Source of the DNA: RSA11 sp965652565
GTDB lineage: Bacteria; Actinomycetota; Thermoleophilia; Solirubrobacterales; 70-9
DNA: 23,736 nt
Direction: 5' to 3'
NCBI GenBank assembly: GCA_965652565.1
Contig: CBFGWL010000045.1
Coordinates: 1-23,736, forward strand
The position numbers were made by a program, and so were the translations under genes. The notes under the pieces are model-generated. The model was given only the letters and a program-made list of their open reading frames with translations, had not been told where the DNA came from and did no database searches. Below, one piece after another: positions 17,422-23,736 of the stretch (position 1 is the first letter of the stretch; each line of letters opens with the position of its first letter).

Positions 17422-20400
17422 CTAGTGCGCGAACCGCCGCAGCCACTTCGGGCCGCGCCAACAGGCGTCCCCGCACAAACGCATGGTCGCGGGGAGGAGG
17501 AGCAGGCGCACGAGCGTCGCATCGAGGAAGACCGCGATCGCCAGGCCCACACCGAACTGCCGCGTGGTCGCGATGTCGGAGGTCGCGAAGGCGAGGAAGA
17601 CGGCGATCATGATCGCGGCCGCGCCGGTCACCACCGCGGCCGTGCGCTCGAGGCCGTAGCGGATCGCTGCCGGCGTCTCGCCCGTGCGGAGCCAGCCCTC
17701 CCGCATGCGGGTGATCAGGAACACCTGGTAGTCGAGCGAGAGCCCGAAGATCACCGCGTAGATCGCGCTGATCGCGACCACGTCGATGTAGCCGGGACCG
17801 CCGAGGGGCGGCGCGTCGCCCTGGAAGAGCAGGGCGAGGGCGCCGAACGCGGCGCCGACGGAGATCAGGTTGAGGCCTACGGCGAGCGCGGGGAGCAGGA
17901 AGGAGCCGAAGATCGGCGCGAGCGCGACGGAGCTGACGACCGCGAGCGCCAGGATCAGCCAGATCAGCCGCGCCGACGCGCGCTCGTCGTACTCGGCCAG
18001 CGCGCCGGCCGTGCCGCCCAGCGCTGCCTCCAGGCCGAGCTCGTCGCCGAGCGCGGCGACGCGGTCGCGCAGGTCGCTGTGCAGCGCGCGGGTCCCGGGG
18101 TCGTTCGGCGCGGTCGTGGGCACGACGAGGACCCGGCCGGCCTCGCCGCCGGAGTTGACGTTCACGGCGACCTGCGCCGCCGCCCGGCGGTCGGGGTCCG
18201 TGCCGTCGATCGCGGCCAGCACGAAGTAGCCGGAGTCGAAGATGCCCCGGGTGCGGCTGAGCGCGTCGAGCGACTCCCGCGAGCGCCGCTCGATCCGCTG
18301 CGCGCCTCGTGCGCCGCGATCGAGCCCGTAGATCAGCGGCAGGACGCGGCTCTGCGCATCGGCCATACCGCTCGCCAGCTCGGCGTTCCCGTCGGCGAGC
18401 TGCTCGAGGCCGCCGGCGAGCTCCTCCGTGCCCTCGACCGCCCGGTAGAGGCCGCCCTCGAGCTCGGCGAGCGCGGCGCGGACCTCGCCCGCGCCGTCGT
18501 CAAGGCGCCCCGCGCCGTCGCGCAGGCGCCCGAGTCCCTCGGCCAGCTCGCCCGCTCCGCGTCCCGCCTCCCGCAGCTTGCGAGCGAGCTTGCGCGACGC
18601 CGCTGCCAGGCGTTCCGCCTGGCTCTGGCTCTCGCGGATGCGCTGGCTGAAGAGCTCGAGCTCACGCTCCATGCTCTCCGGGTCGTCGACGAGCGGCGCG
18701 TCGGTCGCGGGATCGCGCCGGGCGATGTCCACGTAGGCAGCGCTCACCGCTTGCAAGGCCGCCGCGTAACGCGGGTCCGACTTGCCGGTGGTCATCGCCT
18801 CGAGCTCATCGAGCGCCGACCGCAGGCTCGCCTCCGCGTTGCTCGCGCGCGGGCGCACCTCGTCGATCAGGATCGCCTGGCTCTCGAGGCTGAACGCCAG
18901 CAGCTCGGCGGCCGTGACGGCCCTGACGCTCACGGCGTCTGCCGCGTTGCGCAGGCCCCGGCTGAGGCGCTGGCTGCCGGCCTTGGCCTCGTGCAGCGCC
19001 TCGCGCATCCGCTCGCCCCCGCCGGCGAGCCGCTCGACGGCGGCGGCGATCATCCCGGCGCCGTCGGCCGCGTCGGCCAGCCGCTCGGCGAGCTGGTGTG
19101 AGCCGTCGGCGCCCTCCTCGCCCCCGGCTGCGAGCTTGCGGGCCGCCTCGGCGGCGAGGGCCTGGCCGGCGCGCAGCTCGCGCACGGCGTCCTCGGCGCG
19201 CTCCATCCCGCGCGCGAGCCGCGCGATCCCGTCTGCGCCCCGCTGGAGCTCCGCGCCCTGGCTGGAGAAGTCGGGGATCCGGTTTGCGAGCTGCCCCGGC
19301 CCGACCACGGTGGCGACGCCGTCGGTGTGCACGAGCTCGCGCTGCCAGCGCCGCAGCCTCGCCAGGCGGTCGCCGTCGGTGATGAGCCCGTTGTCGTCGA
19401 CCACGAGCACGTCGAACGGCGCGGCCCACCCGGGCCCCATCACTTCGCTGACCCGCTCGAAGTCCTGGCGCGCCGGATCGTCGGCCGGGAGCTGCGCCAC
19501 GTCCGGCGGCCCCGTGTTCAGGCCGAAAGCGGGCGCCGCGAGGAAGAGCAGCGGTAGCGCCACCAGGCCGGCGACGAGCCCGGGCTGGCGCAGGGCGCCG
19601 GCGACTGCGACGAGCCAGCGCGGCCGCTGGGATCGGTCGCGCGCGAACCCGAACCGGTCGATGTGCGCGCCCGCCAGCGCGAGGACCGCCGGGATCGCGA
19701 CGAACGCCGACGCCAGCGCGATCGCCGTCGCCGTCAGCACGCCGACCGCGGCGGAGACCAGGATGTCGCCCGGCACCACCGCGATGCCGACGAGCATCGC
19801 CACGACCACCGCGGCTCCCGCGAACCCGACGGTGCGCCCCGCGGTCGCCATCGCCGTGGCCGCGGCGATCGGCGGAGGTGCGCCCGCCGCGGTCTCCTCG
19901 CGAAAGCGCGTGACGATCAGCAGTGAGTAGTCCACGCCGAGGGCGAGCCCCATCATCGAAGCGAGCGAGATCGCCAAGGGGTCGATCCGCAGGAACCCCG
20001 CCAGCAGCCAGATCACCCCGGCCCCGGCGAGTAGCGTGGCGAGCCCGATCGCGCCCGGGATCGCCGCGGCGATCGGAGCGCGGAAGACGAGCAGCAGGAC
20101 GATCAGCAGTACCGGGATCGCGATCAGCTCGGCCTCGCGCGCGCTGTCGTAGGTCTCGCGCTTGATCGCGTTGCCGATCAGCGGCATCCCCGTCACGCTG
20201 GCCTCGACCGGCTCGCTCACGACCTCGTCGACGAGCCCACGCATCTCCTCGGCGGTGCTGTCGAAGATCTCCTCGTAGGGGCGGTTGATCGCGGCCACGA
20301 CCATCGCGGCGCCCGGTTCCGGCCGCAACGCCTCGGCGCTCGGCGCCCGGTCCCAGGGGGAGAGGACCTGCGTGTCAGGCGCCTCAGTGAGCCGCCGGAC

Positions 20401-20643
20401 GAGCTCGTGGCCCTGGCGATCCACCTCGGCCGGCGGGCCCTCGAGCAGCACGGGGATGAAGACGCTTTCCCCGAACTCCTCGCGTGAGATCTCGATCGCC
20501 CGCTCGGTCTCGCTGCCTGGGAGGACGAAGATGCTCTGCGTCAGGCGGCCCTCGACGCCGAGCCCGAGAACCGCGAAGACGGCGATCGCGACGACCCACG
20601 CGGTGAGTGCCGCGCGCGGCCTCGCGATCGCCCAGCGGCTCAC
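17422..20643 (-). CDS. MMPL-family RND transporter with large helical periplasmic insert
   Basis: 1073 residues. MMPL proteins are proton-driven RND pumps that export lipids or hydrophobic compounds. Two membrane halves are visible. The first (about 10-370) has GLALGVDYSLLIVTRFREE with Asp238-Tyr239; the second (about 890-1055) has FGLSLDYQVFLITRMREGW with Asp971-Tyr972. These are the paired proton-relay motifs of the family, and the LLLLPATMRLCGDACW end is typical. Between the halves, about 455-800 is almost entirely helical with repeated GA..L..G heptad-like units, far longer than a simple porter loop. The start is GTG 20643, which overlaps the upstream TAG stop (TAGTG); the frame is open further up but that part overlaps the upstream gene. 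A GTG six codons earlier is an alternative. Confidence 0.93.
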   Translation of the reverse strand: MSRWAIARPRAALTAWVVAIAVFAVLGLGVEGRLTQSIFVLPGSETERAIEISREEFGESVFIPVLLEGPPAEVDRQGHELVRRLTEAPDTQVLSPWDRAPSAEALRPEPGAAMVVAAINRPYEEIFDSTAEEMRGLVDEVVSEPVEASVTGMPLIGNAIKRETYDSAREAELIAIPVLLIVLLLVFRAPIAAAIPGAIGLATLLAGAGVIWLLAGFLRIDPLAISLASMMGLALGVDYSLLIVTRFREETAAGAPPPIAAATAMATAGRTVGFAGAAVVVAMLVGIAVVPGDILVSAAVGVLTATAIALASAFVAIPAVLALAGAHIDRFGFARDRSQRPRWLVAVAGALRQPGLVAGLVALPLLFLAAPAFGLNTGPPDVAQLPADDPARQDFERVSEVMGPGWAAPFDVLVVDDNGLITDGDRLARLRRWQRELVHTDGVATVVGPGQLANRIPDFSSQGAELQRGADGIARLARGMERAEDAVRELRAGQALAAEAARKLAAGGEEGADGSHQLAERLADAADGAGMIAAAVERLAGGGERMREALHEAKAGSQRLSRGLRNAADAVSVRAVTAAELLAFSLESQAILIDEVRPRASNAEASLRSALDELEAMTTGKSDPRYAAALQAVSAAYVDIARRDPATDAPLVDDPESMERELELFSQRIRESQSQAERLAAASRKLARKLREAGRGAGELAEGLGRLRDGAGRLDDGAGEVRAALAELEGGLYRAVEGTEELAGGLEQLADGNAELASGMADAQSRVLPLIYGLDRGARGAQRIERRSRESLDALSRTRGIFDSGYFVLAAIDGTDPDRRAAAQVAVNVNSGGEAGRVLVVPTTAPNDPGTRALHSDLRDRVAALGDELGLEAALGGTAGALAEYDERASARLIWLILALAVVSSVALAPIFGSFLLPALAVGLNLISVGAAFGALALLFQGDAPPLGGPGYIDVVAISAIYAVIFGLSLDYQVFLITRMREGWLRTGETPAAIRYGLERTAAVVTGAAAIMIAVFLAFATSDIATTRQFGVGLAIAVFLDATLVRLLLLPATMRLCGDACWRGPKWLRRFAH

Positions 20644-21416
20644 TAACGCACGCCGCGACACCGCCGGGCGATCTTCGCGCTCAGCCGGCGGCCGTCTTCG
20701 AATACGCCGAAGCCCTTCGCCTGCAGCTTGCCGGTCGGGCACTTGGCGAGCAGGTAGCTGCGCCGCTTGCCGCGATGGCGCCAGCGGCGGCCGACCTTGA
20801 TCACCGCGTCGGTGAGCACGCCGTTACCGCCCGCAATCGGCGGGACCTTGATCGTCACCCGCTTGCCCCACTGCTTGCCGGGCGCGTTCGTGATCGGCGC
20901 CGGCACGACGAAGGTGGTGGGCACCGGGACGTGCGCGAAGACGTGGAAGACGATTGTGTGGCGCTTGCCGCGCTTGGGTCCGTTGAAGGCGAGCAGCGGG
21001 CCGGACGCCTTGAAGGGTTCCTGGTCGGGGAAGTCGATGATCGCGCTCGCGCGCCCGCTGCCGACGAGCGCGGCGCGGCAGAGCTTCCGGGCGCGCTTGG
21101 TCTTGGTGTTCTTGAGCCGGTTCGGCTTGCAGCGGGCCAGCCCGCGGACGTCCAGGGTGCCGCGCCGGTCGAAGTCGATCACGAGCCGCTTGACGATCGG
21201 CGGCACGGTGGAGTCGTCGGTGCGCATGTGGCCCTCCGCGCGCAGCGTGATCGGCGTGAGCTTCTTCTTGTGGAGCTTCGTGGGGCTGAAGCCGCCGTCG
21301 ATCTCGACGATGAGGTTGCCCGCCTTCACGATCTCGCCGTGCGCGATCGCTCCGGCGAGGGCGGCCAGGGCGACCGCGAGGGCCGTCGCCGCGTATCCGA
21401 TCCTGAGCTTGCTCAT
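20643..21416 (-). CDS. Secreted four-cysteine protein, paralogue B
   Basis: 257 residues. A signal peptide (KLRIGYAATALAVALAALAGAIAHG) is followed by a basic, beta-rich-looking domain. Four cysteines (96, 113, 226, 253) are at positions equivalent to those of the adjacent paralogue. Shared blocks include TDDST.PPI, FPDQ.PF..GPLLAFNG, HV.A.VP.PT.FVVP, NAPGK.WGKRVTI, PPIAG, and SYLLAKCP. By eye about half the residues are identical to the paralogue. I recall this family as abundant in Solirubrobacterales with no assigned function. The ATG at 21416 has an ideal AAGGAG six bases upstream. The stop overlaps the MMPL start by one base, which implies translational coupling and a possible role as the pump's extracytoplasmic partner (inference). 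Confidence 0.88.
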   Translation of the reverse strand: MSKLRIGYAATALAVALAALAGAIAHGEIVKAGNLIVEIDGGFSPTKLHKKKLTPITLRAEGHMRTDDSTVPPIVKRLVIDFDRRGTLDVRGLARCKPNRLKNTKTKRARKLCRAALVGSGRASAIIDFPDQEPFKASGPLLAFNGPKRGKRHTIVFHVFAHVPVPTTFVVPAPITNAPGKQWGKRVTIKVPPIAGGNGVLTDAVIKVGRRWRHRGKRRSYLLAKCPTGKLQAKGFGVFEDGRRLSAKIARRCRGVR

Positions 21417-21430
21417 CGTCTTCTCCTTCC

Positions 21431-21509
21431 CGGCTAAACGCCGAAGGGGCCCCGTCAGGCGGAGCCCCTTCGGCTGCGTAACGCGTCCATGCGCCTCGCG
21501 GTTTAGCCG
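21431..21509 (-). promoter_or_regulatory. Structured intercistronic element between the secreted paralogues
   Basis: Outer arms CGGCTAAAC (21431-21439) and GTTTAGCCG (21501-21509) are perfectly complementary. Nested inside is a second, stronger stem (21440-21474), immediately adjacent to the inner end of one outer arm. The remaining 26 nt contain CGCG/CGCG and GCG/CGC pairs that could make a third helix. The transcript would therefore fold as a closed multi-way junction filling nearly all of the 100-nt gap, from 7 nt after the upstream stop to the base just before GGAAGGAG, the ribosome site of the downstream gene. It could be a terminator/attenuator, an mRNA-processing or stability element, or a ligand- or protein-binding RNA; the sequence alone does not decide. 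Confidence 0.55.
21440..21474 (-). terminator. 15-bp hairpin with pentaloop, terminator-like
   Basis: Read on the minus strand, an 11-bp perfect stem (GCCGAAGGGGC with its complement) continues through a U-G pair and three more pairs to a CCTGA loop. It is followed by GTTTAG, with only a three-T run. It could partly terminate transcription after the first secreted gene, lowering expression of the second gene and the MMPL pump. It is also the inner helix of the larger element at 21431-21509. Confidence 0.55.
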
Positions 21510-21516
21510 CTCGTAG

Positions 21517-22308
21517 CTACTTCTTCGGCTTGCAGGGCCGCTGGATCTGCAGGTTCGCCTTGCGGCCGTCGTCCCAGTTGACCTGCGCCTTCGCGGTGAA
21601 CTTGCGATCGGGGCACTTGGCCAGCAGATAGCTGAACTTCTTCTTCTTGACCTTCTTGCCCTTCTTGACCTTCTTGGTCCACCGCTTGTTGATCGTCACG
21701 TTGAACTCGGTGAGCGTGCCGTTGCGACCCGCGATGTCCGGGACGTTGATCGTCACGCGCTTACCCCACTTCTTGCCGGGGGCGTTCGAGATCTTCGCGG
21801 GGACGACGAAGGCGGTGGGCGTCGGCACGTTCGCGTACACGTGGAAGATGAGCCGCGGCTTGCCGCCCTGGGGCGTGCCGTTGAAGGCGAGCAGCGGGCC
21901 CTTCGCATCGAACGGCGCCTGGTCGGGGAAGTCCACGACCGCCACGGTGCTGCCGGTCCCGACGAGGGCCTTCTTGCACTTCCGCTTCGCGACCTTGGTC
22001 TTCGTGTTGATCAGCTTGTTCGGGTTGCAGGTCGGCAGGCCCTTCGTGAACACGGTGCCGTCCTTGTCGAAGTCGATCACGATCCGGTCGGTGATCGGCG
22101 GTGTCGACGAATCGTCGGTGGAGATCTTGCCGTTCACCTTGAGCTTGATCGGCACCATCTTCTTCTTCGGCAGCTTCTTCGGGCTCACGTTGCCGCCCGC
22201 CTTCAGGATGAGGTTGCCGACCTTGACCTGCTCGCCGACCGCGACGCCGGCGAAGGCGACCGCGGCGACCGTTGCGAGCACGGCCACGCTAAGGAAACTT
22301 CTACGCAT
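21517..22308 (-). CDS. Secreted four-cysteine protein, paralogue A
   Basis: 263 residues with a signal peptide (RRSFLSVAVLATVAAVAFAGVAVG) and the same domain as paralogue B downstream. Cysteines are at 94, 111, 232 and 259, probably two disulfides. It is much richer in lysine than B, with an extra Lys run (KKVKKGKKVKKKK, residues 212-224) just before SYLLAKCP, where B has a shorter Arg-rich stretch. Extracytoplasmic location is supported by the signal peptide; a cationic surface could bind anionic wall or lipid components (inference). The ATG at 22308 is preceded by a GAGAGAGA purine tract. A separate promoter candidate lies about 80 nt upstream. I recognise the family from Solirubrobacterales but know of no function. 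Confidence 0.88.
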   Translation of the reverse strand: MRRSFLSVAVLATVAAVAFAGVAVGEQVKVGNLILKAGGNVSPKKLPKKKMVPIKLKVNGKISTDDSSTPPITDRIVIDFDKDGTVFTKGLPTCNPNKLINTKTKVAKRKCKKALVGTGSTVAVVDFPDQAPFDAKGPLLAFNGTPQGGKPRLIFHVYANVPTPTAFVVPAKISNAPGKKWGKRVTINVPDIAGRNGTLTEFNVTINKRWTKKVKKGKKVKKKKFSYLLAKCPDRKFTAKAQVNWDDGRKANLQIQRPCKPKK

Positions 22309-22382
22309 AGGTCTGTCTCTCTCTGCTCCCTGGCCCGGGCCTGGCCTCGTGGCGCCACCGAGCCGCTCGTTGGACTACCTGT

Positions 22383-22402
22383 ACCACTATAAACGCAGTG
22401 GT
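22383..22402 (-). promoter_or_regulatory. Candidate promoter with overlapping operator-like inverted repeat
   Basis: On the minus strand TGCGTTTATAGT (22397-22386) provides a -10 TATAGT. It is embedded in the inverted repeat ACCACT-8 nt-AGTGGT (22383-22388 and 22397-22402). A poor -35 (AACTTT) lies 17 nt upstream. The site is between the tetR stop and the first secreted gene, about 70 nt before its ATG, so a repressor bound here would block the secreted/MMPL genes. The neighbouring TetR protein is the obvious candidate. On the plus strand the same sequence resembles a short stem followed by five Ts, but no plus-strand gene reads into it. Confidence 0.45.
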
Positions 22403-22485
22403 TTTTCGAAAGTTGCGCCCAGAGCGCGGCCAAGTCGCCCTCGCGTGGCGGCGAAGACGCCCAAACCTGCTTGACAGCGCGGATT

Positions 22486-23172
22486 CTAGGCGCCCGGCTG
22501 GACCAGGGAACGCGCCCGCTCGCGGGCGCCGGCGGCTTCGTCCTCACCCAGATAGGGCTGGACGACCCAGTACACGACGTCGGGCAGCCGGGCCGGCACG
22601 CTGCGCGCCGCGCCATGTAGAAGCTCGCTGTGCAGGAGCTCGTGGATGCCGCCGGCGAGCGCGACGGAGGTCATGCCCGGCAGGGTCACGGCGCTTTCCG
22701 AGCGGCCCTGGTCGATGAGCTCCGCGAAGCGCCGCAGGGCCGCGTCGCGGCGCGCCAGCGCCTTGGGCCCCGCGGCGAGCACTTCGACGATGCATACGCG
22801 GGCGGCCGCTGGGTTCTCGGCGAGCGCCTCCAGATAAGCGGCGAGCGCGCCGGCGATGCGCTCGGACCATGGGGCCTCCCCGGCCCGCTCGAACGCCGCG
22901 ACGGTGATCTCCGTGAACCGGTCGGTCCACTCCTCGTAGGCGGCGAGGAAGCACTCCTCCTTGTCGGAGAAGAGCTCGTAGAACGTCTTGCGCGAGACCC
23001 CGGCCGCCTCGATCGCGTCGGAGATGCGGGCCTCGGCGTAGCCGCGGTCGGCAACCACCTCGATCATCCCCTGCAGGATGCGCCGCCGCTGCGAGCCGCG
23101 CACCGCCTCGCGCGGGAGGCCGTGGCGCCCGCGTGGGAGGGTCTCGAGCAGTTCTGAATCGCGCGTCGCCAC
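22486..23172 (-). CDS. TetR/AcrR-family transcriptional regulator
   Basis: 228 residues. The N-terminal DNA-binding domain is typical: RRRILQGMIEVVADRGYAEARISDAIEAAGVSRKTFYELFSDKEECFLAAY, with the helix-turn-helix at about 50-70. The remaining all-helical part is a ligand-binding and dimer domain of unknown specificity. I chose GTG at 23172; the frame is open 24 codons further up to an ATG at 23244, but that part has no TetR-like character. A TAAGGT lies 9 nt before the GTG, so a short or leaderless transcript is possible. It is upstream of, and on the same strand as, the secreted/MMPL genes, separated by 177 nt with their own promoter. Control of that unit is the natural inference. Confidence 0.92.
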   Translation of the reverse strand: MATRDSELLETLPRGRHGLPREAVRGSQRRRILQGMIEVVADRGYAEARISDAIEAAGVSRKTFYELFSDKEECFLAAYEEWTDRFTEITVAAFERAGEAPWSERIAGALAAYLEALAENPAAARVCIVEVLAAGPKALARRDAALRRFAELIDQGRSESAVTLPGMTSVALAGGIHELLHSELLHGAARSVPARLPDVVYWVVQPYLGEDEAAGARERARSLVQPGA

Positions 23173-23417
23173 CAAGTCAGACCTTACCCCGCGGCAGGGC
23201 CGGAAACGCAGGTTGTTTCTGCCCCCACTGCCGCACCGGCCCACTTGGCAGGACCGGGGCCATCCGCGCCGGGAAATCGGAGGCCCCGTCGCGGCACCGC
23301 TTTCCGCAACTCACTTGTAAACGTCACGATATCTGAGTCGACGATGCTCCTCGGTGGTCAAAAGGGCTTGATCAAGCGAAAAATAGCGTGGATGGAGCGG
23401 CTTTCTTCACCCGGGCG
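23173..23417. other. Divergent spacer between tetR and the secreted-protein gene, upstream part
   Basis: No gene is supported here. From about 23310 the sequence becomes AT-richer than the rest of the window (TTGTAAACGTCACGATATC, AAAAATAG). It holds the 12-bp palindrome described separately and no clear tetR -35. The open frames crossing it show no protein signature or usable ribosome site. Confidence 0.6.
23366..23377. promoter_or_regulatory. 12-bp palindrome upstream of the 23418 promoter
   Basis: GCTTGATCAAGC is perfectly self-complementary and centred about 47 nt upstream of the -35 hexamer, with an A-rich tract right after it. The distance would suit an activator or repressor dimer, but a 12-bp palindrome alone is weak evidence. 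Confidence 0.3.
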
Positions 23418-23446
23418 TTGCGTTCAGGAATTTTTGCGTTTATGAT
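23418..23446 (+). promoter_or_regulatory. Sigma70-type promoter of the secreted-protein gene
   Basis: TTGCGT (23418-23423), a 17-nt spacer and TATGAT (23441-23446) give near-consensus spacing in an AT-rich island. The predicted start is near 23453, leaving a leader of about 130 nt before the ATG at 23585. It shares TGCGTTTAT plus a final T at and before the -10 with the candidate promoter of the secreted/MMPL genes. Confidence 0.7.
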
Positions 23447-23479
23447 CCCGGCGCGGTCTTGGGAGGCCGCGAAGGAGAG

Positions 23480-23515
23480 ATGTGTCGAGTCGCGACGACG
23501 CGCGTTGTCGCCTGA
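23480..23515 (+). CDS. Possible 11-residue leader peptide ORF
   Basis: ATG at 23480 is preceded by AAGGAG (23472-23477) only two bases away, and the frame encodes MCRVATTRVVA before TGA. It lies in the leader after the promoter at 23418-23446 and runs through a hairpin (23492-23511, GCGAC...GTCGC arms). It may be a regulatory uORF or chance; the Shine-Dalgarno spacing is shorter than usual. Confidence 0.25.
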   Translation: MCRVATTRVVA

Positions 23516-23584
23516 GAGAGGCTTAGTTCAGGGCGTTTGCGCGTCGCCGGCGCTTCGGCGTTGAGCGAAAGGAACTCGGAACGC

Positions 23585-23736
23585 ATGAAGGGATCGCGTA
23601 GGCGTAAGTGGATGGGATTCACTGCGCTCGCCGCGGCGGCGCTGCTCGCGCTGCCCGCAGCCGCGCAGGCTTTGCCGGAGGACCGGACTTACGAGATGGT
23701 CAGCCCGCCGGACAAGAACGACGGTGACGTCGGGGC
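23585..23736 (+). CDS. Secreted protein, N-terminal fragment (continues past window)
   Basis: Only 50 codons are visible. A clear signal peptide (KGSRRRKWMGF, then an Ala/Leu core, ending PAAAQA) would be cleaved after Ala29. The mature start reads LPEDRTYEMVSPPDKNDGDVG. I recall this 'YE.VSPPDKN..DV' opening from large secreted proteins of Solirubrobacterales and relatives, often with TolB/PD40-like repeats later on; that continuation cannot be seen here. The ATG at 23585 has GAAAGGA 11 nt upstream. A promoter at 23418-23446 and a roughly 130-nt structured leader precede it. The gene is divergent from tetR and is probably its own transcription unit. Confidence 0.85.
   Translation, partial: MKGSRRRKWMGFTALAAAALLALPAAAQALPEDRTYEMVSPPDKNDGDVG

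Noticed and set aside
17404..19101. 565-codon plus-strand open frame opposite the MMPL gene, and similar ones at 2988-4556 and 1838-2914
   Set aside because: Composition is that of antisense shadows (Arg, Asp, His, Gln-rich). The minus-strand frames carry recognisable MMPL and Mrp motifs.
20644..20742. 33-residue N-terminal extension of the MMPL protein
   Set aside because: It would overlap the end of the secreted gene by 100 bases and reads as a charged shadow. The GTG at 20643 overlaps the upstream stop and directly precedes the first membrane helix.
22383..22407. Plus-strand Rho-independent terminator (ACCACT/AGTGGT stem plus five Ts)
   Set aside because: No plus-strand gene ends here, the stem is only 6 bp with an 8-nt loop, and the same bases make better sense as a minus-strand promoter/operator.
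22471..22476. Perfect TTGACA -35 hexamer on the plus strand
   Set aside because: No -10 box follows at 15-19 nt, and no plus-strand gene lies downstream before 23585.
23173..23244. 24-codon extension of the TetR frame to an ATG at 23244
   Set aside because: The extension (Gly, Arg, Cys-rich) has no TetR character, and the GTG at 23172 gives a normal family length.

Overview
The window is about 23.7 kb of very GC-rich, densely coded bacterial chromosome. A complete mrp antiporter operon, a six-gene mce operon of actinobacterial layout, and secreted proteins of types I associate with Thermoleophilia suggest a deep-branching actinobacterium (Solirubrobacterales-like). That taxonomic call is inference from gene content; no rRNA or tRNA is present.

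Layout. (1) 1-1797, plus strand: 3' three quarters of lon. (2) 1798-1906: convergent spacer with a 15-bp perfect hairpin. (3) 7886-1907, minus strand: a 137-residue three-helix membrane protein, then mrpA-B-C-D-E-F-G, whose reading frames overlap or abut at every junction. (4) 7887-8084: divergent control region with a 17-bp palindrome. (5) 8085-17187, plus strand: six consecutive Mce (MlaD-domain) genes, with neighbouring frames overlapping or at most 4 nt apart. No MlaE/YrbE permease and no ABC ATPase accompanies them inside the window. (6) 17188-17421: convergent spacer whose two edges carry an inverted pair of CGCCAGT-type short repeats. (7) 23172-17422, minus strand: a TetR regulator, then two paralogous secreted four-cysteine proteins separated by a structured RNA-like element, then a large MMPL/RND transporter that overlaps the second secreted gene by one base. 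(8) 23173-23736: AT-richer control region with a well-formed promoter, a possible 11-codon leader ORF, and the first 50 codons of a secreted protein that runs off the window.

How the genes may work together. The mrp operon is a cation/proton antiporter for pH and sodium homeostasis, and the small membrane gene in front of it may belong to the same transcript. The mce operon should encode a heterohexameric tunnel for lipid traffic in the envelope; its permease and ATPase must be elsewhere. Tail to tail with it lies a second export-type unit: TetR, two secreted proteins and MMPL. This arrangement suggests that the secreted proteins are periplasmic or cell-wall partners of the MMPL pump. The points most worth following are the permease-less mce operon with a cysteine pair near the C-terminus of all six proteins, the tetR-secreted-secreted-MMPL unit, and the nested inverted-repeat element between the two secreted paralogues.
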